Source: JACRDG01 sp963760985
GTDB lineage: Bacteria; Desulfobacterota; Desulfomonilia; Desulfomonilales; Desulfomonilaceae
DNA: 64,000 nt
Reading direction: 5' to 3'
Assembly (NCBI GenBank): GCA_963760985.1
Contig: CAVXFM010000005.1
Location: 186,001-250,000 of the forward strand
Positions 11,924-22,074 of this stretch are shown piece after piece. Position 1 is the first letter of the stretch. Every line of letters begins with the position of its first letter. Position numbers and translations under genes: made by a program. The notes beneath the pieces were generated by a model. The model did no database searches. It was given only the letters and a program-made list of their open reading frames with translations, and was not told the origin of the DNA.

Positions 11924-11956
11924 GCTACCCCGTCACCCTCTGGCCGAAGGGGTAGC
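11924..11956 (+). terminator. Hairpin after class IV aminotransferase
   Basis: GCTACCCC (11924-11931) pairs perfectly with GGGGTAGC (11949-11956) directly after the stop codon. There is no clear T-run, so this is a possible but not textbook intrinsic terminator. Confidence 0.45.
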
Positions 11957-12116
11957 GGACTGAACAGACGGCATATCCCGCGATTTCGCTTGACAGCAGA
12001 GCGCAAGGGACAATATTGTCTCATTTGTGTGACCATTTTTTCCTTCACGAGAAAAATCGTTGTCTCCCAAACCTCGGGCACATGGTGCCCTTTTCGTGAG
12101 TACCTGGAGGTGCAGT

Positions 12117-13235
12117 GTGAGCGTTCCTGACAAGATTCAAACCTGGCAAATGGTAAAAGGCCCCTTTTATGACAAGGAGGCCCGCAAAGTCACGGCCCCC
12201 GGCCAGTTGCAGAAGACCGAGATTCCGGTGCCTGAACTGGCACAGGGTGACGTACTGGTAAAGGTGGCAGGCTGCGGCGTCTGTCATACCGACTTGTCGT
12301 ATTTTTACGATGGAGTGCCCACCGTAACCAAACCACCACTTACTCTGGGGCACGAAATCTCGGGGACCGTGGTTGCTGCCGGCCCCGGAGCAGAATCATG
12401 GGTGGGAAAAGACGTGATCGTCCCTGCGGTCATGCCGTGCAACTCGTGTGACATCTGTGCGAAAGGTCGTGGCAACCGGTGCCTCGCTCAGAAAATGCCG
12501 GGAAATTCCCTGGGAATTTACGGAGGATTTTCCGACTATATCCCCGTGCCGGCCGTGGATCTGTGCCATATCGCCGATCTCAAGGGCCGCCCCCTGGAGA
12601 ATCATGCGGTGATAGCCGACGCAGCTACCACTCCCTATCAGGCAGCCATCCGAGCCGACTTACAGCCGGGAGACCCTGTGTTGATCATGGGGATTACCGG
12701 TGGTGTAGGCGTGTACATGGCCCAGGTAGCCAAGGCCTTTGGAGCTAAGCCCATCGTGGGAATGGCTCGGCATGAGGACAAGCTCCAGCGCGCACTGGCC
12801 CTTGGAGCAGACTATGTCATCAATACCAAAGGCAAGGATTTCAAAGCCATTCAAGAAGAATTCAAAGGAGTGGCAAAGCAGGCTGGCGCCAAACATAATG
12901 TGGGCTGGAAGATTTTCGAGTGCACGGGTGTCGGTCCGGTTCAGGACACTGCACTGGGGCTCTTGGGATTCACGGGCAAGCTTGTGGTAGTAGGCTTCGG
13001 CATGGCAAAGAACAGCTACATGCTCTCACGTCTCATGGCCTTTGATGCTGAAATCATCGGGACCTGGGGATGTCTACCCAAGTACTATCCGAAGGTCCTC
13101 GAAATGGTGCAGTCCGGGGCGGTTCAGATCGATCCCTTGCTGGAGACCAGGCCCCTGTCGACGATCCAGCAGGCTTTTGAGGAGGCTCACAGCGGGTCGC
13201 TTATGAAGCGCCTCGTGCTCACGCCTGACTTTTGA
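12117..13235 (+). CDS. had: 6-hydroxycyclohex-1-ene-1-carbonyl-CoA dehydrogenase-like enzyme
   Basis: A zinc-dependent medium-chain alcohol dehydrogenase of 372 residues. It most resembles Had, the NAD-dependent enzyme that oxidises 6-hydroxycyclohex-1-ene-1-carbonyl-CoA to the 6-oxo compound in anaerobic benzoyl-CoA degradation. Seen: catalytic-zinc region GCGVCHTDLSYF and LGHEISG; structural-zinc cysteines in PCNSCDICAKGRGNRC; Rossmann glycines MGITGGVGVYMAQVAKAFG; LGIYGGFSDYI. GTG at 12117 follows GGAGG by six bases; the frame opens earlier without a ribosome site. No Dch, Oah or benzoyl-CoA reductase genes lie nearby, so the substrate is inferred from similarity, and a generic zinc alcohol dehydrogenase remains possible. 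Confidence 0.78.
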   Translation: MSVPDKIQTWQMVKGPFYDKEARKVTAPGQLQKTEIPVPELAQGDVLVKVAGCGVCHTDLSYFYDGVPTVTKPPLTLGHEISGTVVAAGPGAESWVGKDVIVPAVMPCNSCDICAKGRGNRCLAQKMPGNSLGIYGGFSDYIPVPAVDLCHIADLKGRPLENHAVIADAATTPYQAAIRADLQPGDPVLIMGITGGVGVYMAQVAKAFGAKPIVGMARHEDKLQRALALGADYVINTKGKDFKAIQEEFKGVAKQAGAKHNVGWKIFECTGVGPVQDTALGLLGFTGKLVVVGFGMAKNSYMLSRLMAFDAEIIGTWGCLPKYYPKVLEMVQSGAVQIDPLLETRPLSTIQQAFEEAHSGSLMKRLVLTPDF

Positions 13236-13402
13236 TCTCACACTCACCCGCACTGGGTGAGGCAACGTCGAGAGGCAGAGTGATGCGGGGCTCCCGAGCA
13301 AAGAGTTCAACGCTCTTGTTTGGTCTGTACCGAAGGAGCCCCCAGCCTGCAGCTCGCACCAAGATCATCCGTTCAAAAAGCGAATTGGTACGAGAGAACG
13401 TA

Positions 13403-13439
13403 AAAAGCCCCTGGCCCACGAGCAGACCAGGGGTTTTTG
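13403..13439. terminator. Bidirectional intrinsic terminator
   Basis: CCCCTGG (13408-13414) pairs with CCAGGGG (13427-13433), flanked by AAAAAG on the left and TTTTTG on the right. It can therefore terminate both the dehydrogenase gene and the opposing methyltransferase gene. Confidence 0.85.
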
Positions 13440-13473
13440 TGTGGTCTATGCGGCTTATTCCTTTTGCGCCGGA

Positions 13474-14168
13474 CTAATCGTTCAACGGTCGTCGCGCGAT
13501 AGCGATCCTATAGATATCATAGACATCATGGAGGATTATATCCTTGAAACCCGATTTGGTGAGGTTTTCGATGATAACCTCTCGGGTTTCGTACACGTCG
13601 CATACTTCGCCTCGAGACGCGAACAATCCCACCACGCCGCCGGGCTTTAGGAAACGATACATGCATGCATAGATGGCGGGTCGAGATTCCGGCTTGACGT
13701 GAGGAATCATGAATGAGCTGATTACCTTGTCAAAGGGCGTTTCAGGATGATAGTCCTCAACCGAGGTAGAAATTAAGCTTGTATTGGGAATATCCTTCTC
13801 CGCGACCTTTGTCACCGCGAGTTCGATCATATCGGGGGAGAGGTCTATGCCGACGACCTCTTTGGCCTTCGCTGCAGCCATTATGGTTGCCGAGCCTGTG
13901 CCGCACCCCACGTCCAACACGGTGTCCCCTTCTTCCACGCTCAACTCGATGAGGCGTGACAGCCCCTTCTTGTATCCTGGGTCCATGCTCCACTGCAGGT
14001 CATAACTCTTACGCCGGTACTCTGTAGGTACAGTTGAATAGCCTTTTCTGAAGGCAAGTACTTACATACATTGGTGCCCTGAATATACGCCAATCTCAGG
14101 GCCTTTATCAGCGGCCTAAGTATCCGGCGAAATGGAGCGTTTTCTTCACTCACAAGCGTGTCGTTCAT
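13474..14168 (-). CDS. Class I SAM-dependent methyltransferase (one apparent indel)
   Basis: A SAM-binding Rossmann methyltransferase of about 231 residues after one correction. Motif I is VLDVGCGTGSATIMAAA, motif post-I is VVGIDLSPDMIELA, and FLKPGGVVGLF marks the fifth strand region. The C-terminal half alone is open from 13986, but a matching N-terminus (ILRPLIKALRLAYIQGTNVCKYLPSEK) starts at 14168 in another frame behind an AGGGGG ribosome site. Adding one base to the A4 run at 14044-14047 (T4 on the plus strand) fuses the two through GYSTVPTEYRRKSYDLQWSMDPG. The substrate is unknown; UbiE/small-molecule type methyltransferases look most alike. It shares a terminator with the convergent dehydrogenase. 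Confidence 0.75.
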
Positions 14169-14263
14169 TGATGTACCCCCTGACGCACGTAACCTCGAAC
14201 AAAAGACAAGTGACCTTATTACAGCTTAGGAAAATTCGCAAGGGAAAATGCTGGCCTGTGGGC

Positions 14264-14860
14264 TCAGGGGCCGGACCCTGTGGTTAATCGCCCGGAATGA
14301 AGCAAGTTTTGCGTGGGTTCCACCCCTTGGAGCACAATGAGCCGTACTGCCTGGCACCCCAGCTCGACAAGTTGCTCCAGAACGGCCTGTTCTTGAGGGT
14401 CAAAGGGCTTCAAGACAAACTCTTCCGGTGACACCCCCTCCGGCGGCCGACCGATCCCGAGACGCACCCGTATGAAGTCGCGGAATCGCAAAGAATCCGC
14501 AATAGAACGAACCCCTTTGTGACCGCCGTCTCCGCCTCCGACCTTGACCCGCACCCTGCCTGGAGTCAGGTCCAGATCGTCGTGAATGACGATCATCCGG
14601 GATGTCGTCTCCTTGTGCCTTTCCACTATCGGGGCAACGGCCTTGCCGCTCAGATTCATATACGTCTGGGGCTTTACCAGCACCGCTGCTTCGTTCTCGA
14701 TGTCCGTCTCACAGACCAGCGTTTTGTCCTTGTTTTTTGACCAGCTTCCCCTTGATTCTTCGGCAAGCCGATCCACTATCATGAAGCCAAGATTGTGGCG
14801 ATGGCGCGCGTAGCCCTTGCCCGGGTTTCCCAGTCCGACGATGACGATTCGTTTTGCCAA
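14264..14860 (-). CDS. pth: Peptidyl-tRNA hydrolase
   Basis: A 198-residue bacterial peptidyl-tRNA hydrolase, which cleaves the ester bond of peptidyl-tRNAs released by stalled ribosomes and recycles tRNA. Family hallmarks: IVGLGNPGKGYARHRHNLGF at the N-terminus (catalytic His in RHNLG), LVKPQTYMNLSGKAV with the conserved Asn, IVIHDDLDLTPGRVRVKVGGGDGGHKGVRSI, and FIRVRLGIGRPP. Length is typical. It is transcribed divergently from the metallopeptidase-kinase pair. Nothing is unusual about it. Confidence 0.95.
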   Translation of the reverse strand: MAKRIVIVGLGNPGKGYARHRHNLGFMIVDRLAEESRGSWSKNKDKTLVCETDIENEAAVLVKPQTYMNLSGKAVAPIVERHKETTSRMIVIHDDLDLTPGRVRVKVGGGDGGHKGVRSIADSLRFRDFIRVRLGIGRPPEGVSPEEFVLKPFDPQEQAVLEQLVELGCQAVRLIVLQGVEPTQNLLHSGRLTTGSGP

Positions 14861-15036
14861 AGGGCTCTACCGCACCTTCCCATTTCGCCTGTTTTCTGGT
14901 ACAGAGTCCCTTATGCACATAAATATGCCCCAGTGTCAAGTCAGCCCCGCAACGAGGTGTTGGGTCGGGAACCGCCTTCCCCTCACGCGCCCTGTTGACG
15001 AAGAATGGATTTGCCACACGACATTATGGATAGCAG

Positions 15037-15411
15037 TTGGATACGGAACGTTTCAGCAAGGCAGTCTCACGCGCTCTTCAGGAAATGCCTGAGGAATTCC
15101 TGAAGACCATGGATAACGTGGAATTCCTGATCCAAGACTTTCCCGACCGTGAAACCCTCGGGTCTCTCGGGCTGGAATCTCGGTGGGACCTGCTCGGGCT
15201 CTATGTCGGGGTTCCTCTTACCGGCCGCAGCGTGTTTGCCATGGATCCTCTCCCTGAGAGAATCTTTTTGTACAGACTTCCCATCCTTCGCGTTGCCCAG
15301 GGCGGCAGAAACGTCGTAGAAATTATTCGGGAAGTGGTCATCCACGAGGTGGGTCACCACTTCGGATTCGATGACCGGCAATTGGACGAGATGATAGGAC
15401 GGCATGAGTGA
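15037..15411 (+). CDS. Minimal zincin-like metallopeptidase family protein
   Basis: A 124-residue protein of the short zincin-like metallopeptidase family. The zinc site is at the C-terminus: IHEVGHHFGFDDRQLDEM, i.e. HExxH followed by a third ligand Asp, in the HExGHxxGxxD pattern. The N-terminal part (MPEEFLKTMDNVEFLIQDFP) is typical of this family, in which proteolytic activity is not well established. It begins with TTG at 15037; no better start is in frame. Its stop overlaps the GTG start of the downstream histidine kinase by four bases, so translational coupling is likely and the two may act together. Confidence 0.75.
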   Translation: MDTERFSKAVSRALQEMPEEFLKTMDNVEFLIQDFPDRETLGSLGLESRWDLLGLYVGVPLTGRSVFAMDPLPERIFLYRLPILRVAQGGRNVVEIIREVVIHEVGHHFGFDDRQLDEMIGRHE

Positions 15412-17630
15412 AGAGACCGATAACACTCGAACATGAAAGGAGAAAGCGGCGGCGGGAACTCATCGTGGCTCTGGTCGCTGTCTTGGTTATCGGGGTGCTC
15501 TTCTATGTGGAATCCCGTCTCGCGCGTTCCGCGGAGGACATACCGTTTGCGGGGCACCTGCTGATCTTCGGCTTGTTGTTCGTGGTGACCCTTCTGTTGA
15601 TCCTGGTGATCTTCTTTCTTATACGCAACTTCTTCAAGCTTATTTTCGAGCGTCGTCGCAAGGTCCTGGGATCGCATCTCAAGACACGATTGACCCTGGC
15701 ATTTGTCGCATTGACCTTGGTTCCCACCGTGGTGCTGTTCATCGTGAGCGCTGGCGTGCTGCATACCACCATAGAAAGTTGGTTTACCAGCCAGGTGGAA
15801 GAGTCGCTCCAGTCGTCTCTGGCCGTGGCCCAAGCCTATTACGAGAATGCCTCGAAAAAGGCCGCCAGCGTGGGCGCGAGGGTGGCATCGAAGATTGCTC
15901 AGCAGTCGTTGCTCGATCCTGGGCGTTCCCAGGAGCTACGAAAGACGCTTGAAAACGCGCGAACCTCCGAGGGAACAAGCTCGATCCAGATCTACTACCG
16001 GGACGGATCGCCTCCCTTGTTGATGAGAGACCCGGCACTGCATGACGTGGCAATCCCTCCGCCCCGGCCAAGCTTCCTGAAAATAGCCCTTCGCGGCGAA
16101 AAAACGTCGAGAATCATTCCCTTGGACGACGGCGGGGATCTCATTCGCAGCATCACGCCCATAAAGGGCCCTGTCCCCCATGAAATTACGGCAGCTCTGG
16201 TGAACGACTATTACATTCCTACCTCCCTGGCAGGCAGGTTGTTTGCCATTTCCAGTGCGTTCGGCGATTACCAAGAGGCCAAGAGGATGAAAGGGCCTGT
16301 CAAGACCATTTACATCCTGGTCCTCCTGATGGTTGCCCTGGTGGTCATTTTCATCGGCTTCTGGTTTGGCGTGACCATGGCGCGGGACATCACAGATCCG
16401 ATCCTCACTCTTGCGCAAGGCACGGAAAAGATCGCGGCGGGCAATCTGGATGTGTACATCGAGCCGGTGGCTGACGATGAGCTTGGCGTGCTTGTCCGAT
16501 CCTTCAACAAAATGACCGCGGACCTTGCCAGAAATCGCGATGAACTGGTGAGGGTCAACCTGGACCTGGACAGCCGTCGCAAATACATGGAAACGGTCTT
16601 GAAGAACATTGCAGCAGGAGTGCTGACTCTGGATTCCCAGGGACTTGTGATTACCGTAAACAATTCCGCGCGGCGGCTGCTGGGAATAACCGAATCAAAT
16701 CTGCTCCACCGATCGCTGCTGAAGGTGCTCCCCGAGGTTTCGGCCACAGCCGCTGCAGAGATTCTGGAAGACTTGGCCACGTCGGACAAGGAATCTTTGG
16801 AACGTCAGATCGTATTGTCTTTTCCGGAGAAAGCCGTCTCCCTTCTCTGTTTCGCGAACAGCCTGCGCGATGAAGAGGGAAGAGATCTTGGGGTCGTGCT
16901 TGTCTTCGAGGACATGACGTACCTGGTCAAGGCGCAACGTATGGCTGCCTGGAGAGAAGTGGCCCGGCGGATCGCGCACGAGATCAAGAATCCGCTTACG
17001 CCCATTCAGCTCAATGCTCAGCGGTTGCGGCGCAAGTACCGCGAGGCGTTGGGAGACGACGCTGCGGTCTTGGACCAGTGCACCAGAGTCATTATCGACC
17101 AGGTGGAACAACTCAAGAACATGGTGAACGAGTTTTCCCGCTTTGCCCGGATGCCCTCGGCCAATCCTGTGCCCAACCACCTTAACGAAATTATCCAGGA
17201 AGTGGTTGACCTCTATGCACAGGGAAACGACAATATCGCGTTTGGATTCGTTCCTGACCCGTCGCTTCCCGTGTTTGACATTGACAAGGAACAGATGAAA
17301 AGGGCAGTGGTGAATCTCCTGGACAATGCGGTGGCCGCGACTTCCAACAAGGGCGAGGTACGCGTCCGGACGCATTATGACCAGGACCTTGCCATGGCAA
17401 CCGTCGAAGTGTCGGACAATGGTGCGGGGATCGATCCCAGGGATCGCGACCGTTTGTTCGAGCCCTATTTTTCCAGAAAACCCGGTGGTTCGGGCCTTGG
17501 TTTGACCATTGTGAGCGCTATTGTGTCAGATCACAACGGGTTCGTCAGGGCAAAAGACAGTCCCGCAGGCGGTGCGAGTTTCATGATCGAGTTGCCGGTG
17601 AGCAAAGGCAAGTATGGCGGAGCGCATTGA
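15408..17630 (+). CDS. NtrY-like membrane sensor histidine kinase
   Basis: A 740-residue sensor kinase. Transmembrane segments lie near residues 18-36, 48-76, 97-117 and 300-322, with an extracytoplasmic loop between the last two. They are followed by HAMP (about 323-377), PAS (about 390-505, including VLKNIAAGVLTLDSQG), HisKA with phosphoacceptor His524 in AHEIKNPLTPIQLNAQRLRR, and HATPase with N box DNAVAA, G1 VSDNGAGI and G2 GGSGLGLTIV. The architecture matches NtrY-type nitrogen or redox sensors. It starts with GTG at 15408, overlapping the metallopeptidase. No NtrX-type response regulator follows; the next gene is tsaC 230 bases away, so the partner is encoded elsewhere. Confidence 0.9.
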   Translation: MKRPITLEHERRKRRRELIVALVAVLVIGVLFYVESRLARSAEDIPFAGHLLIFGLLFVVTLLLILVIFFLIRNFFKLIFERRRKVLGSHLKTRLTLAFVALTLVPTVVLFIVSAGVLHTTIESWFTSQVEESLQSSLAVAQAYYENASKKAASVGARVASKIAQQSLLDPGRSQELRKTLENARTSEGTSSIQIYYRDGSPPLLMRDPALHDVAIPPPRPSFLKIALRGEKTSRIIPLDDGGDLIRSITPIKGPVPHEITAALVNDYYIPTSLAGRLFAISSAFGDYQEAKRMKGPVKTIYILVLLMVALVVIFIGFWFGVTMARDITDPILTLAQGTEKIAAGNLDVYIEPVADDELGVLVRSFNKMTADLARNRDELVRVNLDLDSRRKYMETVLKNIAAGVLTLDSQGLVITVNNSARRLLGITESNLLHRSLLKVLPEVSATAAAEILEDLATSDKESLERQIVLSFPEKAVSLLCFANSLRDEEGRDLGVVLVFEDMTYLVKAQRMAAWREVARRIAHEIKNPLTPIQLNAQRLRRKYREALGDDAAVLDQCTRVIIDQVEQLKNMVNEFSRFARMPSANPVPNHLNEIIQEVVDLYAQGNDNIAFGFVPDPSLPVFDIDKEQMKRAVVNLLDNAVAATSNKGEVRVRTHYDQDLAMATVEVSDNGAGIDPRDRDRLFEPYFSRKPGGSGLGLTIVSAIVSDHNGFVRAKDSPAGGASFMIELPVSKGKYGGAH

Positions 17631-17863
17631 GGATGCTGGCGCATCGAGAGCCGATTCGGGTGCCGCAGCTTGGAAAGTGTAAGGGCACCTTCTCTGCGCG
17701 GCCTCCATTGCACACAGGGCCAGGATTCAGCCGTTCCAATCGGACCCCGCGGGCGATGCCCCGCGTAAAGTTCCTTCCTCAGGTTGCAGCAAAGGGCATG
17801 AGAGTCCCCGATATCGGGATACAAGACGCGAGTGCGGCACCCTGCGGGTTTTGATAGGATTCG

Positions 17864-18481
17864 ATGTCTTCACGACCACACATCTTTGACACTGCGGAAC
17901 GAGTGATAGCGTCCGGTGGACTCGTGATCGTTCCGACGGAAACGTTCTACGCCATTGCTGCGGATCCGCTTCACGAGCAGGCCGTACGCCGGATCTTCCA
18001 CGTCAAGGAGCGCGCGGAATCCAAACCTCTGCCGCTCATCGCAGCCGACAGAGCAACGGTGGATGCGTGCATTTCCGAGGAGGAGGGCCCGATCAGAGGG
18101 TTAATGGACCATTTCTGGCCGGGCAGTCTGACCATCCTGATGCGGAGTCAAGGATTTTCTCGGCTTCTCACCGGACCTGATGGCAAGATAGGTGTTCGCG
18201 TGCCTCCCTGGTGTGCAGCGAGGATTCTGGCTGCGCGGACTCGAGGATGGATCACGGCCACCAGCGCGAACCTTTCCGGAGGCCCGGATCCTGACGACGT
18301 AGCGAAGATTGACCCCGCGGTGATCGAGTCCGTGGATTTCGTGATGAACCTGGGTCCCACGCGCGGGGGAAGACCCTCCACCGTGGTGGAACCGCTGGAC
18401 CACGGATTCCGGATCGTGCGCGAAGGCGCGATCGAGGAATCGGCCATCTGGGAATTCTACCGAGAGATGAACATGGCATAA
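17864..18481 (+). CDS. tsaC: Threonylcarbamoyl-AMP synthase (TsaC/Sua5 type)
   Basis: A 205-residue YrdC-domain enzyme that makes threonylcarbamoyl-AMP from threonine, bicarbonate and ATP, the first step of the t6A37 modification of ANN-decoding tRNAs. Visible motifs: GGLVIVPTETFYAIAADP at residues 18-35, RIFHVKERAESKPLPLI (KxR/SxN-binding), FWPGSLTILM, GVRVPP, and TATSANLSGGPDP. It lacks the C-terminal Sua5 domain, so it is the short TsaC form. It stands on the same strand before tRNA-Gln. Confidence 0.9.
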   Translation: MSSRPHIFDTAERVIASGGLVIVPTETFYAIAADPLHEQAVRRIFHVKERAESKPLPLIAADRATVDACISEEEGPIRGLMDHFWPGSLTILMRSQGFSRLLTGPDGKIGVRVPPWCAARILAARTRGWITATSANLSGGPDPDDVAKIDPAVIESVDFVMNLGPTRGGRPSTVVEPLDHGFRIVREGAIEESAIWEFYREMNMA

Positions 18482-18527
18482 ATCGTCTTGACAGAGGGAG
18501 CCTCTGCCGCTAAGATGGCCGGATGGA

Positions 18528-18601
18528 TGGGGGATCGTCTAGAGGCAGGACGACGGGTTCTGGCCCCGTTAACCGAGGTTCGAATCCTCGTCCCCCAGCC
18601 A
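18528..18601 (+). tRNA. tRNA-Gln (anticodon CTG)
   Basis: A full cloverleaf is visible: acceptor TGGGGGA (18528-18534) pairs with TCCCCCA (18591-18597), then discriminator G and encoded CCA. The anticodon stem ACGGG/CCCGT encloses loop TTCTGGC with anticodon CTG, and the T-arm contains GGTTCGAATCC. The acceptor and discriminator match bacterial tRNA-Gln. Confidence 0.93.
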
Positions 18602-18784
18602 GTCAGCCACTTCAGTGGTTGGTACCCATCCAAGTTCCCCCTAATCCAACATCGTGGCTTTCCATCCGGTGACAACGGAATTGGCGGACCCGCTTAATGC
18701 TCTGGGGGTTAGCGTGGTGTGCGAGTAGTGATTGTCAGGAAAGAGCACTGAATTTTCGGAAAATCTTGCTTTTTCGAGCCTCAG

Positions 18785-21700
18785 TTGCTAGGTGAAGCGG
18801 AGTGGACAGTCTTTGAAAAGTGGTGCCCGCCTCGAAACCCTTCATTTCTTGATTTCGACTTCTCGGGGAGAGAGCAATTGTCAGAGGCCTCGTTACTCGA
18901 TCTTGCCCAGGAACACCTTGGATGGCCTCGACGGGAGGACATTTTCTCTCCCAAGGGTGCCGGTCCTAAGGTCATCGCTGAAGCAGCGAACAGCAGGATC
19001 GGCAGTCAAATTCGCCAATTGCCAGACGGTGCGGATGCCAAAGTCGGCATCTTGGCCGCCAACCCTTTCGGCAATGCGACCGAGGCTCCACTCGCCCTCG
19101 TGTGCCAGTTCAAGAGACCCGTTCGTATAGATACCCTGTTGCAAGCCCAGCGCCTTGCCTGGAATTCCTCTTGGTCACCTCACCTTATTATCGTGGAGCC
19201 CCAGCTGATCAGAAGTTTCACATGCTGTAGGCCTCCGGGTGACAAACAGGTGTCCGACTACGAGGTAACACGGATCGAAGAGCGTCACCTTTCTCTCTCG
19301 GATCAGGCCGCACTGGCCCTGCATTGGGTTAACCTGATATCAGGGGATTACGTTCGAGAGAACGCGGACCGCTTTTCTCGCGAAGGCCGCGTGGACGAAA
19401 TGCTGCTCGCGAATCTGAGCTTTGTTCGGGAACGCCTGATGGACGAGGACCTTAAGCTAGATGAAGACGTATGCCATGACCTGCTGGCCAGGGTGATTTT
19501 CATCCAGTTTCTCATAGATCGCAAAGATTCCGGCGGCAACGCTGCCTTTGATGCGAGCCACCTGAGAAAGATATGTGGTCACGGGACACTGGGAGAGACT
19601 CTTAGGGATAAAGCGGGCGCTGTACAAGCTGTTCCGTTACATGAACCAGAGGTTCAACGGGGATCTGTTTGCCGGTAGCCCCGACGATCAATCCGTTGAT
19701 AGTGGCGGAACCCTCGAGGAGGAAAAGGCTCAGGTCAATGAGACCCACTTGGGATTGTTGGCCGACCTTGTCGAGGGCAAGCTGAAGATGGACAATGGCC
19801 AATTTTGTCTTTGGCGACAATACTCATTTGATGTGGTTCCTCGCGTTCATCAGTAGCATCTACGAGGAATTCGTAACCAAGAGACAACGAAAAGAGAAGG
19901 GCGCTCATTACACCCGCCCTCATTTGGTGGACTTTATTCTGGATGGTGTGCTTCCCTGGAACGGCGAAGCATGGGACCTGAGGATACTGGACCCGGCATG
20001 CGGATCCGGCATTTTCTTGGTGAAGGCGTTTCAGAGGTTGGTCCACCGATGGAAAACCACGCACACAGGCCAAAGCATCGGTCCTGGCGAATTGACAAAG
20101 CTCTTGGAAGACAATTTGTTCGGCGTGGACAGCAATCCTCATGCGGTTTGGGTGGCTTCGTTCAGCCTGTATTTAGCGATGTGCGACGAAATCGAGCCGA
20201 AGTGCCTTTGGGAGCAGGTACGCTTTCCCCCGCTCCGAGACAAGCGGATTGTCTGTTCAGATTTTTTCGAAGAAGACCACGCAGGGTTCCGCGCCAGCGA
20301 AGACGCCCGGTCTTTCGACATGGTGATCGGGAATCCACCTTGGGGGAAGAATTCGCTTTCAAACTCAGAGGCGGCACGAAAATGGGCTGCTCAAAAAGAG
20401 TGGCCCGTACCAAATAACGATGTCGGCCCCGTCTTCTTGGCAAAGGCTGCTTCTTTGCTCAAGGAGGACGGTATTGCGTCTCTGATGCAACCAGCGCAAA
20501 ACTTGCTCACCAATCTCAAGTCACAGGAATTGCGGAAAAAGGTCTTCACGACCTTTACGGTTGAAGAGGTCGTCAACTTGTCGGCTCTTCGGAAATGGCT
20601 GTTTCCGAAATCCAAATCCCCTGTGTGCATTATCAACTTTCGTCCTATCCCGCCCGAGGGACAGCCCCTAGTGTACCTCTGCCCCAAGCCATCCGTCAAT
20701 TACGAAAACGAGAATGAAGAGGTTATCGTTCTCACGCATTATGATGTGAACTACGTGTTTCCTCACGAGGCGGCAAACGAATCAAGAGTCTGGTCCGTCT
20801 TCATGTGGGGCGGTCGACGGGACCTGAGTCTTGTTCGCAATCTACGAGAGAAGACAACACTGAGAACACTTATCGATCGCGGGGTAGTGAAGACGTGTGG
20901 TCCGATTATTCGGGGCAATAGAGAGAAGGTTCAAGAGGAGTTACTAAACAGGCGGATAATCGAAAAAGGCGTCGATATCGGTTGCCATTTTCTTCATCTG
21001 AGAGCCTCCGATCTCCCCTTGAACAGAGACCCTGAGACAGACCGTGTAGCTTCTACAGATCTAACGGCATTTGAAATTCCTCAATTGATCACGAAGGAGA
21101 CCTGGGAGACAGGGTCTGGCCGTTTTCAATCCTTCCTGGTCGAGCCGGATGACACCGGCCGCGGAGTCGTTTTCACGAGCAGCTTTACGGCGGCACACGG
21201 GCAGCGATCAGCTCTGGCTGACCTGGAAGCAGCTTGTGTCACCTACAACAGCATTTTCACCGTCTATTACCTGTTTCTCACTAGCGGCCGGTTTTCGTGT
21301 TACCGGCCCGAAGTCCTAGCGACTGATCTGCTTTCCGTTCCCTTGCCGCAATCGAGGGAGGGCATTCTGAGGGGGCTTAACAAACCGGCAGACGTTGATG
21401 ACAGGGTTAGAGAAGCGTTTGCTTTCCGCGAGATCGAGTGGGCCCTGATCGAGGATATGACCCGACACACCGTCCCATCCTTTCACGCCAGAAAGGCGTA
21501 TCGCTGGCAGAGGACAAAGCGCCACGAGAAGAGCGATTCAGAACTCCACCTCTATTGCGATTATTTCGGGCGTGTTCTCAAAGCGGGTTTCGGAGAAGAC
21601 AAACAGGTATCATTCACGGTTTTCGAAGAGAAACTGGGAGCCAAGCCGTTGCCCGTTCGCCTTATCGCTGCCCACTTTGACTCGCCTCTCGGGGACACGG

Positions 21701-22074
21701 TGCGTCACGAACCACTGGATAGGAAAGTTCTCTTGGATCGTTTGAACACGTTGTATCAGACCCTGATCAGTCCTCAGACTCCAAACCGAAAGGGGCCTAT
21801 CTATCGCAGAATCATTCGGGTGTATGATACGGCGGTCTTGCAGGGCCGTGACGTACCAACGGTCTATCTTATCAAACCGGACGACGTTCGTATGTGGACC
21901 AGGTCGACAGCGCTCCGGGACGCGGATGAGGTGTCAGCGGACATTATGAGCTGGCACGACCATACTCGAGCTGCATGGAAGCGGGAGGGGAAACCGCGTG
22001 AGCAGAGTGCCCCCCTTGCTCCAACGTATTTATCCTACTCCCCGAAATTCAAGATATGGCCGTGGACTGGGTAG
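18785..22074 (+). CDS. Eco57I-like N6-adenine DNA methyltransferase, probable type IIG R-M (two apparent indels)
   Basis: A large DNA-modification protein, about 1095 residues once two single-base indels are corrected. The core carries SAM motif I, RILDPACGSGIFLVKAFQ, and the N6-adenine catalytic motif IV, DMVIGNPPWG, both preceded by KRQRKEKGAHYTRPHLVDFIL. This layout is typical of stand-alone type II/IIG restriction-modification or phage-defence methyltransferases. The frame breaks at 19610-19612 (AAA should be AA, restoring DKRALYKLFRYMN) and near 19844 (one extra base before FISSIYEEF). The first 250 residues contain no nuclease motif that I can assign. The gene begins 183 bases after tRNA-Gln, a common integration site. 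TTG at 18785 is a tentative start. Confidence 0.78.
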
